Positions 1 to 6,159 of a DNA stretch of 9,574 bases are shown piece after piece. How positions within the stretch are numbered: position 1 is the stretch's first letter; the number at the start of each line of letters is the position of its first letter. Below the pieces are notes generated by a model. The model made no database searches and was not told the origin of the DNA. It saw only the letters and a program-made list of their open reading frames with translations. The stretch comes from an uncultured Lachnospiraceae bacterium (lineage in GTDB: Bacteria; Bacillota; Clostridia; Lachnospirales; Lachnospiraceae). The translations under genes and the position numbers were made by a program. Location: assembly GCA_947589175.1 (NCBI GenBank), contig CANPZR010000086.1, positions 1 to 9,574 of the forward strand. Reading direction: 5' to 3'.

Positions 1-426
1 GTGATTGAGTTCGCGATTTTCCTCAACATGTGCGTGCCGTTCTACACACACGAGTCGCTGCCCTTTGTGGCCAGCATCGTCATCGGCACCATTCAGCTGG
101 GAGCGACCGTGGATTACGCGATTCTGATGACCAGCCGCTACCACAAGGAGCGGACCATGCAGCACAAGACCAAAAAAGAGGCCATCGCCATCGCGCATCG
201 GACTTCCATCAAGTCCATTATCATCAGCGGAATGAGCCTGTTCGCCTCGACCTTTGGGGTGACTGTGTCCTCCAGCATTGACATGATCAAATCCATCTGT
301 ACCCTTCTTTCCAGGGGCGCGGTGATCAGTACGATCGTGGTAATCGTGATGCTGCCGGCCATGCTGACGGTGTTCGACAAGGCAATCTGCAAGACGACGT
401 GGGATATGAGAAAGATTGATTATTAA
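1..426 (+). CDS. MMPL/RND-family transporter, C-terminal fragment
   Basis: This is the last 141 codons of a large membrane exporter whose 5' part lies before the window; the GTG at position 1 is only the window edge, not a demonstrated start. The visible part carries the family hallmark in a membrane helix, GATVDYAILMTSRYHKE (about residues 34-50 here, Asp38 and Arg46), followed by a cytosolic basic stretch and two or three further hydrophobic helices ending in a short basic tail. MMPL/YdfJ-type proteins use the proton gradient to export lipids or hydrophobic compounds; the Asp in this helix is the kind of residue linked to proton relay in the family. The substrate cannot be told from the fragment. 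It lies 40 bp upstream of a secreted heptad-repeat protein and is followed by a TetR regulator, so it probably belongs to an inducible export unit. Family call is firm, specific function is not. Confidence 0.88.
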   Translation: MIEFAIFLNMCVPFYTHESLPFVASIVIGTIQLGATVDYAILMTSRYHKERTMQHKTKKEAIAIAHRTSIKSIIISGMSLFASTFGVTVSSSIDMIKSICTLLSRGAVISTIVVIVMLPAMLTVFDKAICKTTWDMRKIDY

Positions 427-453
427 TAGATTTGACTATTAAATACAGAGAAT

Positions 454-460
454 AGGAGGT
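454..460 (+). promoter_or_regulatory. Ribosome binding site for the secreted heptad-repeat protein
   Basis: AGGAGGT lies 6 nt before the ATG at 467 and is a near-perfect Shine-Dalgarno sequence, which fixes that start. The 40-bp gap from the MMPL stop codon shows no terminator hairpin, so co-transcription is likely. Confidence 0.85.
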
Positions 461-466
461 TTTGAT

Positions 467-2473
467 ATGAAAAAAAGCAGTATGAAAATCGGCAGGACGA
501 TCCTGTGCGGCGGCCTGGTTCTCAGCCTGGTATTGGGAAGCACCCCCACTGCAGAGGTGGAGGCAAAGAAGGTAACGAAACAGGAGTCCGTGTATGTCAA
601 CGCGGGCGCGGACGGCAGCGTGACAAAGGTCACGGTATCCGACTGGCTGAAAAATTCCGGCGCTGTGTCCGGCGGCGTAAAGGACCGCTCCCAGTTATCT
701 GACATCAAAAATGTCAAGGGGGAGGAGACATTTACCCAGAATGGAGACGCGCTGAACTGGAACACCTCCGGCGCGGATATCTACTATCAGGGAACAACAG
801 AAAAAAAACTCCCGGTGGAGCTGTCCATCACCTACAAGCTGGACGGACAGGAGATGAATCCCGAGGATATGCTGGGCAAGAGCGGAAAAGTGGAGATTCA
901 CGTATCTTACAAGAACAAATTGAAGACGACCAAGACCGTGAATGGGGAGAAGACGCAGATTTACACCCCGTTTGTGATGGTCACGGGGATGATTTTAGAA
1001 AACGACCGTTTTAACAATATTAAGATCAGTGATGGAAAGGTGATCAACGAGGGCACCAACAGCATCGTGGTGGGTCTGGGCGTGCCGGGGCTTTCCGAGA
1101 GCCTGAATCTGAAAAAAAGCCAGGCCAAAAAGCTAAAGAGCGAGTTCACCGTGACGGCGGACGTGACGGATTTCTCCATGGGAAATACGTTTACCTACGG
1201 AAGCGCGGATCTGTTCGGCGACATGGATTTAAAGGAGTCGGCGGGGTTAGACGATCTGGAGGATAAGCTGGACGACATGACGGACGCCACCGCCAAGCTG
1301 GTAAAGGGCTCCGACGATCTGTCGGACAATATGGGACTGTTCGCGGATAAGATGGGCGAGCTGAAATCATCGGTGGAAACCTATCAGAAAACCGGCGTGA
1401 AGAAGCTGACCAAGGGGGTTAAAAAGCTCGCCAAAAATGGACCGGTTCTCGTAAAGGGAGTGGGAGACTACGTGGACGGCGCGGACACCCTGGCGGACGG
1501 CACCACCGCCTATGTGGACGGCGCGGGCAAGATTGCCGATGGAAATATCGCTCTGTATGAAGCCGTGAAGGGTCTCCCGGAACAGTTACAGACATTTGAC
1601 ACGGGTCTTATTACCTATACTCAGGGCGTGGATCAGCTGGGGAGCGAGGAGAACATTGAAAAGGTAAAGGGCGGCGCTCAGGCGGTTTCGGCGGGAATTA
1701 CCACGCTGAATACAAGCCTGGAGCAGTTAGAGCAGACCTATGCCAACAATGAACAGATTATTGCCGCCCTGGAGGGGGCTGCGGCTCAGAATGAGCAGCT
1801 GGCCGCTGTGGTCAGCCAGTTAAAGACACTGACGGCTGCGCAGAAGCAGGCAATCACGGAACTGAAAAATGCCACGGGCGCGGATAGCCAGTTAAAGACC
1901 GGAGCGGAGAGCCTTTCCACCGGGGTATCCACGGTGATGGACAGCCTGGGACAGCTCTCGGCCAACAGCGAGAGCCTGCGGACGGCGTCCGCCACGCTGA
2001 ATGAAAGTATGCCGACTCTGGTGGGCAGCATCAAGACGCTGAAAGAGGGATCTGTGACCCTGAACAAGAACAACAAGAAACTGACCAAGGGCGCTAAGAA
2101 GCTGAAAAAGGCCGGCAAGAAGATGAATAAGAGCACAAAGACGCTGAACAAGGGCATGAAGAAGCTGAATAAGGGCGGAAAGAAGCTGAATAAGGCCACC
2201 GTTAAGCTGGTGAACGGCGTATTCCAGCTGGAGGAAGCCAGCGAAAAGCTGGACGACGGTTCCCAGACCCTTCATTCGGGAATGGTTCAGTTCAACAAAG
2301 AGGCAATCAAGAAGCTGAAAAAGATCTATGAGAACAAGGTAAAGGATCTGACAGAGCGACTGGAGGCCATTGCCGACGCGGGAGAGGATTACAAGAGCTT
2401 CAGCGGAATCGGCGACGGCATGAAGGGTGAAGTGAAGTTCATCATCGAGACAGAGGCGATCGAGAATGAGTAA
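467..2473 (+). CDS. Secreted lysine-rich heptad-repeat protein, YhgE/Pip-like, MMPL partner
   Basis: A 668-residue exported protein. Residues 1-33 form a signal peptide: basic MKKSSMKIGR, a hydrophobic core, and a plausible signal peptidase I cut after VEA (residue 33). Residues about 40-250 are beta-rich with no motif I recognise. From about residue 257 to 610 the sequence is a long series of 7-residue units of the L-x-x-G/A-x-x-x type, predicted helical or coiled coil, as in the heptad repeats of YhgE/Pip-type proteins. The units at residues 532-580 are extremely lysine-rich (for example KKLNKG), then become acidic. There is no C-terminal membrane helix or LPXTG motif, so it is probably released or held by partners. 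Sandwiched between an MMPL transporter and a TetR gene, it may act as an extracytoplasmic adaptor or wall-spanning filament for the transporter; that role is inferred. A strong ribosome site supports the start. It overlaps the next gene by 8 bp. Confidence 0.8.
   Translation: MKKSSMKIGRTILCGGLVLSLVLGSTPTAEVEAKKVTKQESVYVNAGADGSVTKVTVSDWLKNSGAVSGGVKDRSQLSDIKNVKGEETFTQNGDALNWNTSGADIYYQGTTEKKLPVELSITYKLDGQEMNPEDMLGKSGKVEIHVSYKNKLKTTKTVNGEKTQIYTPFVMVTGMILENDRFNNIKISDGKVINEGTNSIVVGLGVPGLSESLNLKKSQAKKLKSEFTVTADVTDFSMGNTFTYGSADLFGDMDLKESAGLDDLEDKLDDMTDATAKLVKGSDDLSDNMGLFADKMGELKSSVETYQKTGVKKLTKGVKKLAKNGPVLVKGVGDYVDGADTLADGTTAYVDGAGKIADGNIALYEAVKGLPEQLQTFDTGLITYTQGVDQLGSEENIEKVKGGAQAVSAGITTLNTSLEQLEQTYANNEQIIAALEGAAAQNEQLAAVVSQLKTLTAAQKQAITELKNATGADSQLKTGAESLSTGVSTVMDSLGQLSANSESLRTASATLNESMPTLVGSIKTLKEGSVTLNKNNKKLTKGAKKLKKAGKKMNKSTKTLNKGMKKLNKGGKKLNKATVKLVNGVFQLEEASEKLDDGSQTLHSGMVQFNKEAIKKLKKIYENKVKDLTERLEAIADAGEDYKSFSGIGDGMKGEVKFIIETEAIENE
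2060..2290 (+). repeat. Eleven tandem 21-bp units encoding heptads
   Basis: Eleven consecutive 21-bp units in register begin with CTG, ATG or CTT (starts at 2060, 2081, 2102 and so on to 2270). The first seven encode Lys-rich heptads of the pattern L-N-K-G-x-K-K; the last four keep the Leu position but lose the lysines. Neighbouring units such as those at 2144 and 2165 are very similar in DNA, suggesting local duplication or slippage, while coding frame is kept. Confidence 0.85.
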
Positions 2474-3056
2474 AGTAATAGAGAAAAAGAGGCAAAAGAG
2501 AGAGGCGCTGCTGGATGCAGCGCTCTCCCTTTTTATCTCACAGGGTATCGAGAGCACATCCATCTCCGATATCGTGAAGGGGGCCGATATGGCCAAGGGA
2601 ACCTTTTATCTGTATTTTAAGGACAAGTATGAGATTCGGGACCAGCTGATCCACGAGATGGCGAAAAGGCTGTTTCACGCGGCGGAGCGCAAGCTGAGCC
2701 AGGTGCGCCTGGAGACGCTGGAGGAAAAGGTGATCTACCTGGCGGACTGCATCATCGACCAGCTCAATGAAAACAAAAATATTCTGCGATTTATCTCAAA
2801 AAACTTGAGCTGGGGCATATTTCATGATATGCTTGTGACGGGAGAGGGAGAAGATTTTTACGGAAAATATGTGATGATGTTAGAGCAGTCCGGCAGAAAG
2901 TTCCGCAATCCGGAGCTGATGCTGTATATGATCGTAGAACTGATCAATTCCACCTGTCACAATGTGATACTCAGACAGGAGCCGGTGACGTTGGAGGAAC
3001 TGAAGCCGGAGCTCTACGGAGCCATCTGCGACATGATCCGAAGACAGGAGATTTAG
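2466..3056 (+). CDS. TetR/AcrR-family transcriptional regulator
   Basis: A 196-residue protein of normal TetR size. Residues 10-60 form the three-helix DNA-binding domain: the first helix reads REALLDAALSLFISQGIEST, then the helix-turn-helix ISDIVKGADMAKGTFYLYFKDK, which matches the family pattern of a G-T-x-Y-x-Y/H-F-x-x-K signature. The remaining 130 residues are helical and would hold the ligand pocket and dimer interface; ligand unknown. The ATG sits inside the last codons of the secreted-protein gene (8-bp overlap), so translation is probably coupled. TetR proteins usually repress adjacent exporter genes and are released by a compound the exporter handles, so this one probably controls the MMPL unit and perhaps the downstream ABC genes. 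The operator would be upstream of the MMPL gene, outside the window. Confidence 0.93.
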   Translation: MSKVIEKKRQKREALLDAALSLFISQGIESTSISDIVKGADMAKGTFYLYFKDKYEIRDQLIHEMAKRLFHAAERKLSQVRLETLEEKVIYLADCIIDQLNENKNILRFISKNLSWGIFHDMLVTGEGEDFYGKYVMMLEQSGRKFRNPELMLYMIVELINSTCHNVILRQEPVTLEELKPELYGAICDMIRRQEI

Positions 3057-3060
3057 AGAG

Positions 3061-4302
3061 ATGGGCACGATACTAAAAAAGATTCTGATACTTTTTTTCC
3101 GGGTACTGCCTCTCCGGGATGATATCATCCTGGAGAGCTACCCGGATTTTTCAGATAATGCCAGGGCGTTTTATGAATATCTGTTAAAAAAGGGCGTGAA
3201 CCGCCGCCACCGGATTTTCTGGGCGAGAAACAACCGTTTTCCCCTGGAGGAGCCGCTGCCGGAGGGCGTGAGCGCCTTTTATTTGGATTCGAGGGGACTG
3301 GGGGAGACGTTCCGGCGGATGAGCGCGCTGTACCGCAGCCGCTATATTTTCGACGGAAACCACTACATCAAAAAGAGGAGAAAAGGGCAGGTGCGCGTTC
3401 ATCTGGGTCATGGCATGCTCATTAAGATCGCGCCTGAATACCACAACCGGGAGAAGATCGGAGAGTGCGACGGGTATCTGACCACCGGGGAGAACTGGCG
3501 CGAGGTTTTTGCGCGGAAGGTGGGGCTGCCGGAAGAATGGCTTCTGCCCCTGGGGTATCCGAGGAATGACGCGCTGTTTTCGGAGACGGGCGGACGCGGC
3601 TTGCAGGCTCCCTACCTGATGTGGCTGCCCACCTACCGCCAGCACCAGAAGCACTTGGAGGAAGGGCTTCCCGCCCGCTATCCCTACGGCCTGCCGGAGA
3701 TTATGAGCGACCGGCAGCTGCGGGAGCTGGACCGGACGCTGGGGGAGACGGGGATGACGCTGTACTACCGGCTCCACCCGGCGCAGGAGACTTCACTGAC
3801 GAAGTCAGTTTCGTCTGCCGAGCCTGTTTCACCTGCCATGGCTACTGATTCACCTGCCATGGAGTCTGTGGATTCTGCCTCGGAAACAGGAGAACTCTCT
3901 CATATTGTGGCGGCGGACGACGCTTTTTTGAAAGAAAAAGGAATTTTGCTGTATGAGATGTTAGCGGGGGCCGCGGGGCTGATCACGGATTATTCCTCGG
4001 TCTATTACGACTACCTGCTGACGGGGAAACCCATTGCCCTCACTCTGGGAGACAGGGAGGAATATTTTTCCCGGTACGGCTGCGCCTTTGACGACGTGAC
4101 GGAGGGTGTGCGCGGATTCCAGGCGGAGAATTTTGAGGATATTCTCTATTTCGCGCGGACGGTTTCCGCCGGGGAAAATCCGTGGAAAGACGAGCTGGAA
4201 GCCATGAAAAAGCGGTATCACAGCCATGCGGACGGCAATTTTTCCGAGAGGCTGTACGAGTACATGGAAAAGCGGTACGGATGGGACGGGGGCGGGAAAT
4301 AG
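3061..4302 (+). CDS. CDP-glycerol glycerophosphotransferase family protein (TagB/TagF-like)
   Basis: A 413-residue GT-B-type enzyme of the family that transfers glycerol-phosphate from CDP-glycerol onto teichoic or related surface polymers at the inner membrane face. Family landmarks are LGHGMLIK (residues 115-122, matching the HGTxxK region), the YRLHP motif with His239, and ITDYSSVYYDYLLTGKPI (308-325), the donor-binding signature. The N-terminal stretch with DDIILESYPDFSDNARAFYEYL is also typical. A low-complexity insert (residues 243-280, Ser/Thr/Ala/Glu) separates the RLHP motif from the rest of the C-terminal domain; it contains a short repeat and has codon use unlike its neighbours. 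It lies between secondary-structure elements, so activity is probably kept. The start is 4 nt after the TetR stop, with AGGAG 10 nt upstream inside the TetR gene. The acceptor polymer cannot be told; membership in the family is firm. Confidence 0.87.
   Translation: MGTILKKILILFFRVLPLRDDIILESYPDFSDNARAFYEYLLKKGVNRRHRIFWARNNRFPLEEPLPEGVSAFYLDSRGLGETFRRMSALYRSRYIFDGNHYIKKRRKGQVRVHLGHGMLIKIAPEYHNREKIGECDGYLTTGENWREVFARKVGLPEEWLLPLGYPRNDALFSETGGRGLQAPYLMWLPTYRQHQKHLEEGLPARYPYGLPEIMSDRQLRELDRTLGETGMTLYYRLHPAQETSLTKSVSSAEPVSPAMATDSPAMESVDSASETGELSHIVAADDAFLKEKGILLYEMLAGAAGLITDYSSVYYDYLLTGKPIALTLGDREEYFSRYGCAFDDVTEGVRGFQAENFEDILYFARTVSAGENPWKDELEAMKKRYHSHADGNFSERLYEYMEKRYGWDGGGK
3787..3900 (+). repeat. 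Repeat-bearing in-frame insert in the glycerophosphotransferase gene
   Basis: This stretch encodes residues 243-280, which interrupt the conserved C-terminal domain. The 14-mer TTCACCTGCCATGG occurs at 3828-3841 and again at 3849-3862, a 21-bp offset giving SPAM twice. Overlapping short inverted repeats precede it: ACTGAC (3795-3800) with GTCAGT (3804-3809), and GACGAA (3798-3803) with TTCGTC (3810-3815). Codons such as TCA, TCT, GAT, ACT and CCT dominate here, unlike the GC-ending codons around it. It looks like an expansion or small insertion rather than part of the enzyme fold. Confidence 0.6.
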
Positions 4303-4319
4303 CGTTCCCGATCAGAGAC

Positions 4320-4325
4320 AAGGAG
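4320..4325 (+). promoter_or_regulatory. Ribosome binding site deciding the first ABC gene start
   Basis: AAGGAG lies 9 nt before the ATG at 4335. The open frame extends upstream to 4182 inside the previous gene, but only the 4335 start has a good ribosome site and gives the usual ABC exporter N-terminus MRKLLRYLKEYRKEV. Confidence 0.8.
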
Positions 4326-4334
4326 AACACGGAC

Positions 4335-6074
4335 ATGAGAAAATTACTGCGCTATCTGAAAGAATATCGGAAGGAAGTCGTTCTGGCGCCGCTGTTTAAG
4401 CTGTTCGAGGCCCTTTTGGAGCTGTTTGTCCCGCTGGTGATGGCGTCCGTCATCGACGTGGGAATCGCGGCGGGGGATTACGGACATATAGGGAAAATGG
4501 GCGGCCTGCTGGCGCTCCTGGCGGCGGTGGGGCTGACCGTATCTCTGACGGCCCAATATTTCGCGGCCAAAGCGGCGGTGGGATTTGCGGCCGGTCTCAA
4601 ACACGATCTCTTTGCCCACATTCAGAAGCTTTCCTTTGGAGATATGGATCAGGTGGGAACTTCTACGATGATCACCCGCATGACCAGCGACGTAAATCAG
4701 GTGCAGAACGGGGTGAATCTGGTGCTCCGCTTATTTCTGCGCTCTCCTTTTATCGTATTCGGCGCCATGATCATGGCCTTCACCATCGACGCGGGGGCGG
4801 CGCTTGTGTTCGTGGCGGCAATTCCGCTGCTGTCTCTGGTAGTCTTTGGCGTCATGTTTTTCAGCATTCCCCTCTACCGGCAGGTGCAGGCGGCGCTGGA
4901 CCAGATTTTGTCCCGGACCAGGGAAAATCTCACGGGAGTCCGGGTGCTCCGCGCCTTTGGCAAACAGAGGGAGGAGGAGACAAAATTTTCAGAGGAAAAT
5001 GAGACGCTGAACCGGATGCAGATGACAGTGGGGCGTCTCTCCGCGCTGATGAATCCGGTCACCTTTCTTATTATAAATGGAGCCATCATCGCCCTGATCT
5101 GGATCGGAGCCCTGCGGGTGGATGGCGGGGCGCTGACACAGGGGGAAGTGGTGGCGCTGGTGAACTACATGTCCCAGATTCTGGTGGAGCTTGTGAAACT
5201 CGCCAATCTCATTGTCAGCGTGAATAAAGCCGTGGCGTGCGGGAACCGGATTCAGGAGATTTTTGAGAGGGAGCCGGGGCTTCGCGAGCAGACGGACACG
5301 CGGCCGTGGGATTGGGACAGCGAGGATTTTCTCGTATTCGACCACGTCTCCCTGACCTATCCGAGAGCGTCGGAGGAATCCCTGAGCAAGATTCATTTTT
5401 CCGTGAAGCGGGGGGAGACCGTGGGGATTATCGGGGGCACCGGCTCCGGCAAGACGTCCCTCGTCCATCTGATACCCCGGTTTTACGACTGTACCGGCGG
5501 CGAAGTCCGGGTGGGGGGCGTTCCTGTGGAATGCCAGGCCTTGGATGAGCTGCGGAAAAAAATCGGCGTCGTGCTGCAGAAATCGGTGCTGTTTCAGGGG
5601 ACAATCCGCTCCAACCTGCTGTGGGGAAATCCGGAGGCGGACGACGGGCAGCTGTGGGAAGCCCTGCGGATTGCCCAGGCGGAGGAAATCGTGAAAAAGA
5701 AGCCGGGGGGACTGGACGAGCCGGTGGAGCAGGAGGGGCGGAATTTTTCCGGCGGGCAGAGGCAGCGCCTGGCCATTGCCAGGGCGTTAGTGAGAAAGCC
5801 GGAGATTTTGATTCTCGACGACAGCGCCTCGGCGCTCGATTACGCCACGGACGCCGCGCTCCGGAAGGCGCTCCGGGAATCCCTGGGAGGCATGACCGTG
5901 TTTATCGTGTCCCAGCGGGCGGCCTCCGTGCGCCACGCGGACAAAATCGTGGTGCTGGAGGACGGGGAGATGGCGGGATACGGAACCCATGAGCAGCTGA
6001 TGCAGGGGTGCGGCGTATACCGCGAAATCTACGAATCCCAGTACGGAAAGGGGGCGCGTTCCCATGAAATATGA
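4335..6074 (+). CDS. ABC exporter half-transporter, degenerate-site subunit of a heterodimer
   Basis: A 579-residue half-transporter: an N-terminal membrane domain (about residues 15-310, six helices expected) fused to an ATPase domain (about 335-579). Walker A is GGTGSGKT (367-374, Lys373), the Q-loop lies at VVLQKSVLF, the signature is SGGQ (472-475, canonical), and Walker B is ILILDD with Asp495. The residue after the Walker B aspartate, normally the catalytic Glu, is Asp496, and the switch-loop His is replaced by Gln527 in IVSQR. This pair of changes is characteristic of the degenerate subunit of heterodimeric multidrug-type exporters such as the TM287/288 and BmrCD class. The partner is the next gene, which has a normal Walker B and His but an altered signature. 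The protein ends GARSHEI inside a repeat that also carries a possible start of the next gene. It probably exports a drug, lipid or peptide; the substrate is unknown. Confidence 0.92.
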   Translation: MRKLLRYLKEYRKEVVLAPLFKLFEALLELFVPLVMASVIDVGIAAGDYGHIGKMGGLLALLAAVGLTVSLTAQYFAAKAAVGFAAGLKHDLFAHIQKLSFGDMDQVGTSTMITRMTSDVNQVQNGVNLVLRLFLRSPFIVFGAMIMAFTIDAGAALVFVAAIPLLSLVVFGVMFFSIPLYRQVQAALDQILSRTRENLTGVRVLRAFGKQREEETKFSEENETLNRMQMTVGRLSALMNPVTFLIINGAIIALIWIGALRVDGGALTQGEVVALVNYMSQILVELVKLANLIVSVNKAVACGNRIQEIFEREPGLREQTDTRPWDWDSEDFLVFDHVSLTYPRASEESLSKIHFSVKRGETVGIIGGTGSGKTSLVHLIPRFYDCTGGEVRVGGVPVECQALDELRKKIGVVLQKSVLFQGTIRSNLLWGNPEADDGQLWEALRIAQAEEIVKKKPGGLDEPVEQEGRNFSGGQRQRLAIARALVRKPEILILDDSASALDYATDAALRKALRESLGGMTVFIVSQRAASVRHADKIVVLEDGEMAGYGTHEQLMQGCGVYREIYESQYGKGARSHEI

Positions 6075-6156
6075 TTCCGGCGCGGAGAGCAGGACGCAAA
6101 AGACACAAAGGAGAGCCAGGCGCGCTCCCGTGAGATATGATTCTGGCGCGGAGAGC
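6053..6156 (+). repeat. Duplicated 38-bp repeat at the ABC gene junction, 66-bp offset
   Basis: Positions 6053-6090 and 6119-6156 match at 34 of 38 bases, and all four differences are transitions. Both copies carry the pattern GGCGCG, CCC(A/G)TGA, ATATGATTC and GCGCGGAGAGC. Copy 1 supplies the last codons and the TGA stop of the first ABC gene and an overlapping ATG at 6064 in the next frame. Copy 2 supplies GGAG (6150-6153), the likely ribosome site for ATG 6160. The 28 bp between copies is purine-rich. Confidence 0.8.
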
Positions 6157-6159
6157 CAG

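Noticed and set aside
1892..2596. 234-residue open frame on the minus strand opposite the heptad-repeat gene
   Set aside because: Its Leu/Gln-rich repeats are the mirror of the sense-strand heptads; no independent coding signs.
4182..4334. Upstream extension of the first ABC gene to an ATG at 4182
   Set aside because: It would overlap the preceding gene by 121 bp, encodes a basic, non-family N-terminus and lacks the AAGGAG site found before 4335.
6064..6159. Alternative start of the second ABC gene at 6064
   Set aside because: Not excluded, but the extra 32 residues come from the repeat, and ATG 6160 has the better ribosome site and a normal family N-terminus.
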